In this document: one piece after another, positions 32,074 to 43,418 of the stretch | Layout: every line of letters begins with the position of its first letter | How positions within the stretch are numbered: the stretch's first letter is position 1 | Assembly: GCA_039881045.1 (NCBI GenBank) | Contig: JAYWVB010000072.1 | Coordinates: 62,001-126,000 of the forward strand | Direction: 5' to 3' | Source of the DNA: Chaetomium olivaceum | Taxonomy: Eukaryota > Ascomycota > Sordariomycetes > Sordariales > Chaetomiaceae | Length of the DNA: 64,000 bases | The notes under the pieces: model-generated | What the model was told of the DNA's origin: nothing | Database searches by the model: none | Seen by the model: only the letters and a program-made list of their open reading frames with translations | Translations under genes and position numbers: made by a program

Positions 32074-34264
32074 TCACGGGGTGAAGACCACCTTGGTGCT
32101 GTGCTTCGGCAGCATCGTCGACCGCCAAGTCAAGCACCGTGAGTCCTCCCGATTCAGCAGTTCACAATGGTAGTTCATGATAATTTGACCCAAGATGACC
32201 TTCATGACAGCAGTGTGGCGTAGTATCTCCCAGGACTATACACAGCAGACGTTCCGTTAGCACACACTCGAACGGACGAGCTACGAGTCAGGCAAGCGGT
32301 AGCCCATCAAAAAAAAGAAGAACTCACCACGCCATACGCCCCGTCCCCCAAACATGATAGGTGCTGCTGCAGTCCGTCAGCTTGGACGGCTTGGGCTGTG
32401 GCGTCTTGAAGTTGTCACCGGCCACCTTGACGATGGCCGGGTCCGCGAACCGGAAGCCGTTAAACTGGAGCGGCTCGGGGTAGAACTCCGGGTCGTGCAT
32501 CATGGCCTTGACGGGAGTGCAGCCCCAGTCGCCGACGTTGAGCTTGGTGCCGTCCGAGAAGGTGAAGGGCCGCAGCGCGGCGCGGCGGGTGCTCTCTGGG
32601 GTTTGAGATCCGTTAACCAACAGGTTGTTATCTGTAGATTGGATTGTGCATGGCCAGGGGAGAGGAAAGTTTGGGAGTTAAAAGTCAGTCCACTTACGCG
32701 CTTCGACGGGCGTGGTGATGCGGGCCGACTCCTTGATGAAGCTATCCATCAGCGGAAGCCCGAGCCCGGTCTTCTCGAAGTCAGCGTAGCCGGCGAGGAG
32801 TTCTTGGCGCATCGGCTCCGCATACTTCGGGTGCAGGCAAAGGTCATGGATGGCGAATGTGATAGTCTGGGATTCAATGTTAGAGAAGAGCAGTCGTGCC
32901 AAGGCACAGAGCCGTACAAGAGGTACGACTCACGGTGGACACGGCGTGGACGGAGCCGAACCAGATTGCCATCAGCTCGTGGACGATACGCATCGGCGTC
33001 CAGGGCTTGGCACGAGGAGACGTTTGCATGATCCATTGGATGCAGTCGGCCTTAACATGAGGTCAGAATGTTTGGACCGTCTTGCCATCTCAGGCCCGAA
33101 AGGGGGTTAAAGAAACACATGCATGGTAAGGAACATCTTGACCCAGGTTTTTCATATCTCTTTCCAGACATCTCTGCTCAGTCACGGCGAGAAGAGTGCT
33201 GTAGACAACATCTTGAGACTTGAGGCGACGGCGCATCAGTTGCCCCAGAATCCTAAAGATTTTCAGGTCAGTTGTTCTGCGGAAGTAAGCTCAAATAAAG
33301 AGATCAACTGACGGTGACATAAACTTTGGAAGTAGGCGAACGATTTCTGCACAGATGAATGTCTCCTCGATGTACGTAAATGCTGACTCCATGAAGGCTT
33401 CATTCTTGGCTGTATCATGATTGTGAGCCTGAACACCAAATTGCGACTGACGGGGTGATCCAGATGATATAGGCCTGCCATACCTAGTTCCTTGCCGAAG
33501 AACGACACGGCGTTTGATAAAACCACGAGCTTCACGATCATCGCATACACGGGACTTTGCGTGACTCCTAGAGGTAATACATCAGTGACCTGATCAAGTG
33601 ACACTCGGTGTTTGCCTCACCCTTGATTTTGGGATGTGTGTCGTGGATCCTCGCAAGCCTGGTCCGGATGATGGTGCTCAAGTCCGGAAGAACGGCGGGG
33701 AGGTTGTTGGTCAGCATGGTTCGCAGAGCCTTCACAAAGCCTACGCCCTCTGTTCCTCGACGATCAAACCAGTTGAAGGCATGCATGGTGTACATGGGTT
33801 GGAGCATCTGCTTGGCCGCGGCTTGAAGCGAGAGAACCGTATCGGGTGCAGAGTCCATCTCCTTTATGTACTTGGGAGACGAAACGAAGACATATCGGCC
33901 ATCCGGGGCCAAAACTTCATAAGGCTCGCCGTTGGCCTAGAAATGTTTTAGAACTTCTGTGTCCGAGTTACCAACCCACTGATTGCCATGAGAGCTTGCC
34001 TTTTCAAAGCCGTTCTGAATAATGGCCATGCCATTAATAAGATACATCCATGCTTGAATTCGACTCTTGACCAGCTTCAAGATACTATTTACGCCAAAGA
34101 CTACTTGAGCCTGTGGAATTTGTCAGCTGCAACCCCTTGTCACGTTGGGAGAACTAAGTGCGTGACACTTACGAGAACCTTATTTCCAGACGTGTAAGCC
34201 TGGAGGCAAAGCAGTGCAAACATACCGGCGGCCACAACGGCGGCCAGCGGGTTCGCTTGAAGTG
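32074..34264 (-). pseudogene. Cytochrome P450 A (frameshift after heme motif)
   Basis: Membrane-anchored monooxygenase, probably acting in secondary metabolism. Exons (minus): about 34264-34173 (anchor AAVVAAGMFALLCLQAY), 34110-34000, 33936-33621, 33567-33484, 33409-33313, 33252 to about 33140, 33050-32934, 32866-32698, 32595-32328, 32235-32074. The first start codon is unresolved. The intron 33999-33937 begins with GC. Substrate-recognition and helix segments read well (GFEKANGEPYEVL, MDSFIKESARI for ExxR, then PEFYPEPLQFNGFRF). The heme motif GTGRMACPGR is rebuilt across an intron, with the Cys codon split. Ten codons later, at about 32213, the frame is lost and a stop falls at 32202. Conserved sequence (AVMKVILGQIIMNY) continues one base out of frame to 32074. 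It is either a pseudogene or a sequence error. Confidence 0.8.
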
Positions 34265-35831
34265 ACGCGGCCGGCGGGCCAGGTCTGCTGCAGCCCCAGA
34301 GTTTTTACCGTGATTGTTTTGTTCATGGTGCTCATGTTGACGAGGAGGAGGTCGACAATACGTCCAAGACAAGTCACAACAGGAGAAAGAGCATAGTAGA
34401 GAAGTATTTGGACTCTTGGCTCCTCATGACGGGTCGATCAGAGGGCGAAAGGGTGTACATGGCGGCACGGCTACCTCGGTATTCAAACGCTAGGGTTGAA
34501 ACTGCCCGGTACATCATGTTACACGCCAGTCAGGTGGAATCAGATACTGAGTCCCGTCAATTTGCAGGGCACTCGGACGTGTTGCCCGCGATCTTGCATG
34601 TCCCCAACTCTTTTCAGTTACCGAGTTCGTTAGAATCTCGACGTACCGGACAGGCACAGCAAGCCTTTGGACCCCAAGTTCCAGTCGCCTCACAACTGCA
34701 TGAGAGGGTACCGTCATGACATCCCACACGGCTCAAACAAGCAAGCCCGCGACAAGCTTGGATCCGACTCTAACCAAATCTCGTTCATGGTTCCCTTGTG
34801 CTCGACGTGGCTGACAGGGAAGATGAGCTGGATATATCACCACACCAATAACATCAGAATGAGCAGACTGTATGCGATGCTGAGAGGTTAGGTGAAGGGG
34901 ACTTTTTGGATTAGTATAGCTTATTTTAACTTAGACATTTTGCCAGCCTGTTCTGGATTGTCCTTTTTGCCTCGAAACATGATAATTTACTCGTTCCCAT
35001 CAACCATCAAAACCGGCTACCCTTTGCAAAAGCCCTCTCATCGTGTATGTTTGCGCGAGTATTGCAATACATGTCGTAACATATATGGACATTCACTCCC
35101 TCTCGCGCCTCTTCTTGGAGCGGGCCAGAGCGTGTGTGGCGCGGCGTTGGTCATTTATCGTCCCGCGTCTTATACAGTACAGATGTATGTATGTACACAG
35201 TCCGTAGACTGCGGCCGCTGATGCCTTATCGCGTGTTACGAAGGACGGAAGGTCTGTCGAGTGACTCCAGTCCTGGAACCTCTCATGGATCGCACTGCAG
35301 TCTCCTCCCGTTCCGTGTCTCATGATAGCGTATGACATATGCAGTGCGACGAACGGCGGTTGCGCAATTTCCAAGGGCCGGCGCACACAATCCAATTACA
35401 AATTAGGTAGCGTCGTGCTGTGACAATGCAAGTTTGCGGAAAGTTCTCGTGCACAAGAGCCGCGCAGGAATGGCTCAGGCTGTTGGTCAATCAATTTCAC
35501 ACAGAACATGGAGCTCGCTATTTGCCGCTCCTGTCAGATTTCAGTTCAGATTGACGTTTGACAGTAGGTACAACGACAGGAATGGGTATGATACATGGGT
35601 GTGCTACACGGGTATCATTAATAGGTACTGTGCATACTGCGGAGGGACAGCCCCAACGGCCTAACAGCCCGCAGGCAAACAGGTGAAGCCTGGACCTGGG
35701 ACAAGCCGCCAGTCTCTGGATTCGGACCTCTCCTGGCCGCCTTGAATTTGTCACGGCCTCCAGTAAGCGCCATATTTTCGAATCCTTCCTAGCGCTTGCT
35801 TCTCCTACCATCTGGACTACCTATTTTCATC
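34265..35831. other. Divergent intergenic region of the P450/MFS pair
   Basis: About 1.5 kb between the P450 A start area and the MFS gene. Short frames on both strands are not protein-like. It presumably contains the first P450 A exon and both promoters; I cannot place them. Confidence 0.4.
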
Positions 35832-37671
35832 ATGATCGAGACCGACAAGAAGACCACTGCCGTGGAGTCCGAGAAGCATTCTCCCGCCGTTGCGGTAGAT
35901 CTGACAATACCATCGACAACCAATACGGTGGTAAGCGAGCCGGTGCCCATCCAGGTGCCGCCGTCCGGGGATGACGCGCCGCCCAAGAAGCGCAGGCCCG
36001 CCCGCTTCTGGATGGTCATCGTGGCCCTAAGTCTGCTAGCCTTCATCTCGGCTCTCGACGCTATGGTCCTTGGTACCGCGCTGCCAGCCATCACTGCCGA
36101 GCTCGGCGGCTCGTCCGTCTACGTGTGGATTGCCAACTGCTTTGTCTTTGCCGCTGCTGCCGTGCAGCCCCTGATCGGGCAACTGTCCGACATCTTCGGC
36201 CGCAAGGGCCCGACCGTCACGTGCGTAGTGCTCTTCACTGTCGGTAGCGGCGTGGCCGGCGGCGCGACGAGCCCGGCCATGTTCATCGCCGGCCGCGTCA
36301 TCCAAGGTGTCGGCGCCGGTGGCATTTACGTGCTCATCGACATCATTGCCTGCGACCTGTTCCCGCTCCGCGAACGTGGCAAGTGGCTCGGCATCATCAA
36401 CGCCTGGGCAGGCCTTGCTGCTGCCCTGGGCCCGGTGCTGGGCGGTGTCCTCGGGCAGAACGCCTGGAGATGGATCTTCTACATCAAGTGCGTCCTCCTT
36501 GCCTGCTGGAGCTACGGGCATCCCTTCTATCCCCCTTGATTTGCAGGTGGATGGCTACTAACTCCACAACAGCATCCCCATTTGTGGCATCGCAATCTTC
36601 ACCATCGTGTTGTTCATGCACGTCCGCAGCGGCAGCCCGGCGTCTAGCATCACGTCGCTCGACGTCGTCGGCAATCTCATCTTCATCCCCAGCATCATCT
36701 CGGTGCTTATCGGCCTTGTGACAGGCGGCGTCGTGCACCCGTGGCCGTCGTTCCGCGTCATCGTTCCCATCGTGCTCGGCGTGCTCGGCTGGATCGGCTT
36801 CCACTTGCATCAGCATTTCCTCGCCCGCAACCCGGGCGTGCCCTCGCGGCTCTTCAGCAACCGCACCTCGGCCGGCGGCTACCTCCTGACGTTCTTGTCA
36901 GCGGTCCTCATCCAAACCGCCGGCTACTTCCTGCCCGTCTACTTCCAAGCCGTCCTCGGCACCACCATTTTCGACTCTGGCATCTACTTCCTCCCCTTCG
37001 CCATTGGCACGCTCTTCGCGGCGGGAATCGGCGGCGTCGCCCTCAGCCACTTCGGCGTCTACCGCCCCATCCACGTCATCTCCTTCTCCCTAAGCGCCCT
37101 CGGGTTCGGCCTCTTCACCCTTCTCAACTCAAGCACCCCGAACGTCGCCTGGGCCTGGTACGAGCTTCTCATGGTGTTCGGGCTCGGGCCGACCGTCTCT
37201 ACCATTCTCCCGGCTATTCTCGCGGGCCTCCCGCAGTCCGACGTCGCCGCCGCCACCGCCGTCTTTTCTTTTATCAAGACCTTCGGCTACGTGTGGGGCG
37301 TGTCGGTCCCGTCCATCATATTCAACGCTGTTGTGAACGACAACTTGCCCGCCGTGCGCGACGCCACCCTGCAGAGCCAGCTCGTCGATGGCGGGGCGTA
37401 TGCCTTTGCGAGCCGGGCGCACGACCTGGCGCCCACCATCGACCCGGCCGTCTGGGTCGAGGTTGTCAGGGTCTATGTGACCAGCCTGAAGGCCGTGTGG
37501 TGGTGGGGGGTCGCCCTCAGCATCGTGGGCGTGTTTTGTGTGGCGATCGAGGACCATTTGCACCTGTCGACGGAGTTGGAGACCGAGTACGGACTGCAGG
37601 AGAAGGATGCGCCGGCGAAGGGGGTAAATAGCAAGGTGGAGTCGAGGGAAACGGGGTCGGCGAGTGTGTAG
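35832..37671 (+). CDS. MFS drug/toxin efflux transporter (14-TM type)
   Basis: Proton-driven exporter of the DHA2-like major facilitator class, plasma membrane or vesicle. Exons 35832-36487 and 36573-37671 join in phase 2 (GTGCGT donor, 85-nt intron), 584 residues. The true start is ATG 35832 (MIETDKKTTAVES). After a 70-residue polar N-terminus, TM1 (FWMVIVALSLLAFISALDAMVLGTALPAI) is followed by motif A (GQLSDIFGRKG) and GRVIQGVGAGGIYVLIDII. The conserved alternation LGPVLGGVLGQNAWRWIFYI spans the intron. About fourteen hydrophobic segments can be counted. Placed between two P450 genes, it likely exports the cluster product or confers self-protection. The gene appears intact. Confidence 0.9.
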
Positions 37672-38129
37672 GGGGCCTGGGGGACTGTGCGACTATATAC
37701 CTTAATTTGTGTGTATTTAAACATTGTCTGGTGTCCACCAAAGCGTAATACCGGGTTCTTTTCAAGTACTAGGTAGTTAATAGAAACTGCAGCGCGAATT
37801 AGTTTTGTATGCTTACCGTATCTGAGTCAGAAAATCAGTTTGGAGGCATGTCATGCCAGTGATAAGATGTTCTGCCGTGTCAAGATGCGAATATCATGCG
37901 ATCCTCCCCACCAAATGGAGGATGGTAGCCTCCAACCCAGGACAACCATATATGCTCTCGCAAAGGAGGGGCATCAGGTACCTACCATCTATTGGCTTTT
38001 TACTGTACGTTGTTCAGCTCTGCGGTTCGAATTTTGTCATTAATACGAGATGAGACTTATGAATTGAATTACACACAATCCGCAAGGCAAGCCTGCCGGC
38101 CCCTCCTCCTCTTTTCTCCCTCATCTGCA
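37672..38129. other. Convergent intergenic region, no gene seen
   Basis: The shared 3' region of the MFS and P450 B genes. Confidence 0.5.
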
Positions 38130-40071
38130 TTAGCCCTTGACTTGTCTTCGCCGCACGCGCACCCTACCCTGATTGTATGGCACCTTGAGCCAGACCATGT
38201 TGGTGAGCTCGGGGCCGCTCACCCAGACACTCGACGTCGTAGTTGAGCACCATGTATGCCACAAAGATCTTCATCTCGTGCAGCGCAAAGAAGCGGCCTG
38301 GGCATGCGTGCTTGCCGAACCCGAAGCCTAGGAACGTGTTGTCGAGCGTGACTGAGGACTTGGCCTTGCCGCTGCCATTGCTGACTGTTTGCTTCTCCTC
38401 TGCTTCACCAGGGGCGTTGAGCTCGAGGCCGTCATGGAGGCTGCTGCCGCTGCGAGCTGTACCTGGTTGGGCGAAGCGAAAGGGGTCGAAGCGGTTGGGG
38501 TCCGGGTAGAAGACCGCATCGCGGTGGATGGGGTCGATAGGGGTGGCAATCACCGTGCCGTAGGGGACGTGGAATTTACCGTTGGGGCTGTCCATGGAGA
38601 TGCCGTGGGGTTCGATGACCTGAGAAAAAAAATGGATGGTCAGTGGTTGTTCTCGGCGTATATACAACACTGGACAGAAGGTACTCACAGTTCGAGGAAG
38701 CGCGATGGACGCAAACGGGGTCAGTCTCATCGACTCTCGGATGGTCGAGTCAACAAGCTTGAGCTTTTGGACTGCATCGCGGGTCCAAGCACCCCCGGCC
38801 TCCTTAAGGGCGGTGGAGCACTCCTCTCGTAAGGCCTTTACAAGACTGTCGCGCTCGTGGTAGTTGTAGATGTCCGGGATGAGGTTCTGCACGGTAAAGC
38901 TGGTGGAATGCAACGAGATGTCGTTCACGAAGAGTAAGCGACGGGTGATGCGCACGGGGTCGAGTTGGGCTGGATCTTTGGTCGCGTAAGCTTCTTCTAT
39001 GATCCATTGCAAGCCATCTCTCTAGATGTTTGTGTCAGAATGCGAAGGTCAGTCGTTGATAGCTAAGGTAAAGCGGGACTTGGGAAGTAGAAAACCGCTG
39101 CTTACGGGGGCCGTCCAGCAGAAGCTCGGATCCTGCTCTGCTCTCGCCGTATTGGCAAGCCTGTCTTTGATAAATGGCATGCAGAGCCTCTTGGTGCGAT
39201 GAAACATGAACTCGCAAGCCCAGCCGATAAGTGTCCCAATGACTGGCTTGAAGAGGCGTGGCGTTCCGCTAATCATGAGAGCTCCGAGGAATGTAATCAT
39301 GCCATGATCTATAAGACTCTTCAAAAAAACGGCATCGTGACCTGCCGTTCCACGTCATTAACCAAGAGGAAGGAAGAGCCGGAAAGCAAACCACTTACAC
39401 AGAGGAGCACCACAAAACGCAGCATTAGACGCTCCCGCGATCAACTCCAGACAATTGCCCCAAGTCCGGAACTCCCTCCACTCATCCCCAGTTCCCCAGA
39501 GTCGTTCAAACGCCGCCTCAAGCTCGGTGGATATGGCAGGGGTCAAGATATCTAGATTCCGTGTCATCTGGTTGCGGATGACATTGAGCTGGAAGGGGTG
39601 GTTCATGATATCCTGGTCCGAGATGGTGTACCTTGTCTGAATGGTGTCCTTTGAGGTGTTCCACATGTCTATGACATGTTCGGGGAGCCCATACACCTTT
39701 TTGATCTGCTTCGGCGGCACGATGACCACCGGTCCGCGCTCAATGCAGGGAATGATGAACGGGGAGTTGGTTTTGCAGTACTGCCATTTTGCGGTGCGGA
39801 TCGCTTCGTTGTCAGTTGAAGCCGATCAAAAGATAGGTGGAGAGTATCTTGCCTTTGCATATCCCTCAAAACACCACTGCTTTGACAGGGTGAACGATCG
39901 CGGCGCCGCTCGCTCCCACGAGAACCATTGATTCCGAGTCCCGACGACGGGCTTTCCGGCCTTCCAATCCGGCAATGGGCTAATGACCCGTGTTGCTACG
40001 ACGTACACCGCGGCGAGGATGGACAAGGCCATGAAGACCTGAGTCCCAACCAAGGAAAGTGTACTTTCCAT
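38130..40071 (-). CDS. Cytochrome P450 B (C-terminal frameshift)
   Basis: Second membrane-anchored monooxygenase, similar in layout to P450 A. Exons (minus): 40071-39853, 39780-39399, 39341-39106, 39021-38689, 38619-38130. The first intron (39852-39781) begins with GC (AAAG|GCAAGA) and ends in GGCAG, joining GYAK to YCKTNSPFIIP. The N-terminus MESTLSLVGTQVFMALSILA is the anchor. RESMRLTPF is the ExxR helix, and DAVFYPDPNRFDPFRF precedes FGFGKHACPGRFFALHEMK, the intact heme motif. After YDVE, near 38217-38225, homology shifts by one base. The uncorrected frame stops at 38164 with an unrelated tail; the shifted frame ends VRVRRR-like at 38130. Summed coding length is 3n+1, which fits one extra base. 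GA/CYP68-like terpenoid oxidase is a guess. Confidence 0.85.
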
Positions 40072-40994
40072 GTTTAGGTCTAGTGTGGGCTACGTTTATC
40101 GGAGTAAGGGAGGTGGAAACCGTGGAGTTCATGAGCATAAAGAGCGATGAAGTCTCGGGGGCCCATGAAGACCCCCAATGTCATTTGTTCTCTAAGATCT
40201 TTTTATTACTGATTATGGTACGTCAACTATGGCTTGCTCGCGATCGTTTGCCGCCGATGAAAGCCACGGTCCTTGCCGTCAATGCACATGCTGCAACGTT
40301 GGGGGCGGTTTCCGTAGACTGTATATATGTGGTAGCGACTAATGACGGAATCCAAGCCTCTAGAGAGTACGAGGTCAGATTGCTACACAATACGCGGAAT
40401 TACAAGTCAGGCTAAGCTTGGTATACTGCGCAGGGGGGTGTGATAGTTACGGTGTAGTTCTACAGCATGTACTGCAGGGGACGAGTGTGCTGCTTCTGTG
40501 CCGTTTCTTTGCCTCCTTCTGCCCACAGAACCCTGTCGGTATGTCGGGGGAGGAGTCTGCATGCGCTACTATGTAGTTCAAGTTGCCTTGTATGGCACAG
40601 AGAAATACGACCCCGGCAGTGCTAGCGTGCTGCGGCGACCCTGTGTCATCAACAGCGGCACTTCTAGACCGATGTCATGCATACTCGGCCCGTTTTGTCA
40701 GTCATAGGAGCCATGGGAAGAGGAGAAGCCTGTCTGTACCGCAGGCAATTGACACCATCTTTGCTGCAAGCCAACCGGCACAAGAGATCGAGTCCCCGAG
40801 GAACTAAATAGAGCCACTGAGATTACAAGTTGCAGATAGCTGTGGTAGGCAGGGGTCTGGTGGCACTTGGGACTCGGAAGAATAAGACGATAAACCGGGC
40901 ACGGCCAGTGGCACGGAAAACACGCAAAATCATCGTTAAACGCCAGTGGTCCAGACCACTACCACTAATCATGTCCGATACACAAAGAGTCGCC
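40072..40994. other. Intergenic region, no gene seen
   Basis: Promoter side of P450 B and 3' end of the rhodopsin-like gene. No credible frame. Confidence 0.5.
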
Positions 40995-42400
40995 TCAACG
41001 CTGAGGTGGCCGGCCGCCGGAAGCCCCCACGTTATAGGAATGTGCCACGGCATGCGGCCACTTTCCCACGGAATGCTGCTCCTCGAGCTGGTAGTAGTCA
41101 TTGAAATTTTCGGTGCTGCTTCCATCCCTCTGCAGCGTATCCTGGGACCGCTTCGTACGCCTCTCCGTGCCACGGCTGGCGTTGCGGACGGAGCTGGAGA
41201 GCAGAGAAGTGAGGCTCGAGTACCAGCCGGATCCGATGATGAAGCCAGCCCAGAAGGCCTTCACGGCGGGGACACAACCGGCGGCAATGACGATGCTGGT
41301 CTCGAGGAGCCTGCAAGTAAAGGGGCGTCAGTATCTATAATTTGCATTTCTTATAATAAGTGTAGAGACTGACGTCAAAATCATGGCAACCTGCACATCT
41401 GTGGCTTGGCCCGACATGGAATCGATTTTGAATTTCATGGAGACGGCGGTGCCCGCAATGGCCCTGGAAAGACCTCAGATGTTAGCAGGAGAAATGACAG
41501 GGGCCCAAGCTGGTCATGACTTACACGAGACCGAACAAGAACACAACCACCAGGCCGATCTTCTTGTCCATCGAGAGCTGTAGTTTGAGGATGATTGGGA
41601 TGGGGAGAACAAAGATGATGACATCGGCAGCGAGTCCAATCGGGGCTAAGATAACCCCCGCTAAAGAACTAGCCTCTGTGCACTTAGGTACATAGGCCAG
41701 GAAGACGGTCAGGTCGTCGTCGATCGAGGGCGGCCAGCAGATGACGGCGTTGTAAATATTAGCCCCGATGACGGCCATGCCAAGGAAAACGGCGGTAAGG
41801 ATGGACGAGATGCGGACGACGCGATATACTCCGAAGATGCGTGATAGGAGCATGAGTACCGGTAGCTTCGCTGTCCATAGAGAGAAGCCGGAGAGGAAGA
41901 CGCTAGCTTCGGCATACTTTTTGTTGGACCAAGTCAACTTGCCGTTTTGTCGCGATGGAGAGCCGAATCAAGGGATGCTAACCTGAGCGATGAGACGGAT
42001 GAGTGGACGTGGGTCTAACTGGGCAAAGCTTTCGCCTTTCGCTGGCGTCGATGAGTTCACGTTAGCCCCTGTATCTGCTAAGAAGAGCCGCGAAGGTTAC
42101 TAACGCTTATAGAGCTCGTAGAGCTCGTAGAAGACGCCAAAGTTCCCAACCAAGAAGATCAACGCGATGATGGAAAGATCTGAGCGGCATCAGCAACCTG
42201 ATGCACTGACAAGGGCCACTTCGCCCGTGTAAGCGGCTCAACCAGGGGTCAGGGGTCTTGCAGTCATCAGCTTGGAGCTTCCTGGTCTGGTGCCGGCTGG
42301 CCGCGAGACGCACAGTGACGATGCCGGTAGTGAACACGGACAACGTGATCCCCGCGGCCAGGAAGCCGGTGGTATCACTGCTCATAGCCGGCGTACTCAT
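40995..42400 (-). CDS. Fungal rhodopsin-like (Pth11-type) seven-helix membrane protein
   Basis: Integral membrane protein with the fungal rhodopsin domain (PF20684 type). Six exons (minus): 42400-42262, 42179-42105, 42068-41983, 41937-41525, 41463-41374, 41310-40995. They total 1,119 nt, exactly 372 residues plus stop. Intron 1 starts with GC (ACT|GCAAGA) and ends CTCAG, recreating the conserved ADDYLSIIALIFLVGNFG. Helices are visible at residues about 10-30, 50-70, 110-145, 150-175, 190-215, 230-250 and 275-300. Family landmarks include AKLPVLMLLSRIF, FVLPIPIILKLQL and KIGLVVVFLFGLV. Members may act as receptors or membrane scaffolds, and they often flank metabolite clusters. The Ser/Thr/Arg-rich tail could be regulatory. 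No breaks. Confidence 0.87.
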
Positions 42401-43418
42401 GGTGAAGCTGGAGCAAAGAACGGTGATTGATGGCTGATCGGCAATGCGTGCGGGGCAGCCCGCCAAAACGATCACTTTTGGACGTGAGTCTTGACTGTCT
42501 TGAATGAAGGGGAGTATGCAACAGTATAAGGGGGGAAATCAGGATACAACTCTAACTTTTGAAGATTGGGCTGCCCGGGCCATTATTGAAGCCAGTGCTT
42601 GACGAAGCATCCATCCGTGCCGCCCTAAACACGTGAAGCGGCGAGAGTCAAACACCGCTGAACTGCGACTTTGGGGGGAAACTTGAGACAGCCGGACTGG
42701 CGGAGCGGTAGACGATCATTGCGCCCTCCCCTCCATCCGTGGCAACACACGCCCCCCTTCGTCTCAGAAACATTTTTATCAGGACAGCAACGATTACGTC
42801 CAGACCATGTTTCCCTCCTCAAGCTCTAACCTTACACGAGTCTGATCAGGACGCGGGATGTGCCCCTTGCTTACATATATGCAGTTATCTTCGAGCCGTG
42901 TTTTGTGCGAGTTGGCTGGAAACAGGGGGTGGCCAATACATTATGCACAGTACAAATGTAAGGCCGCGGGCCCCTGGGGGCCATCTGCATGCTCCCTTCG
43001 GTACGTGGCGGGGGCGGAGGCGTCGGTACCAGCATTTATCGTATGTACATACATACATGAGGTATGCATATTCTATGCACTGTTCGTGTGCAAATTAGCG
43101 GGGTAAGACTTTGCAATGTCTATGTGACTATGTCATGCTTTTCTATGGGTAGTAGGTACTGGACATGTACACTTGTAGAATGTGTTTTTCAACATTTGAG
43201 GGGTCGTCTTCACACCATAATCATCTTGAACCGTACCTTATAAACTGTGTGCGTTAGAGGACCCCGTAGTACTACCTCCAAATTTCGGTCACTCTGTAAT
43301 GCGTTGGTGCCACGACAGGTCCACGATAGGTCCACAAGTCCACAACCAACAACACCGTGTCCACTGTCCACCCGGGAAGGATTTGTGCCCCGAGAGAGCT
43401 GTTTAAGCGCCGGCTTTA
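42401..43418. promoter_or_regulatory. Divergent promoter region
   Basis: About 1 kb between the start codons of the rhodopsin-like gene (minus) and the FAD oxidase (plus). CGTATGTACATACATACATGAGG near 43038 is a TGTACATACA-type palindrome. No gene seen. Confidence 0.45.

Noticed and set aside
36741..37631. 296-codon frame overlapping the MFS exon
   Set aside because: Arg/Pro-rich shadow of the transporter in another frame; the MFS frame has clear membrane helices and motifs.
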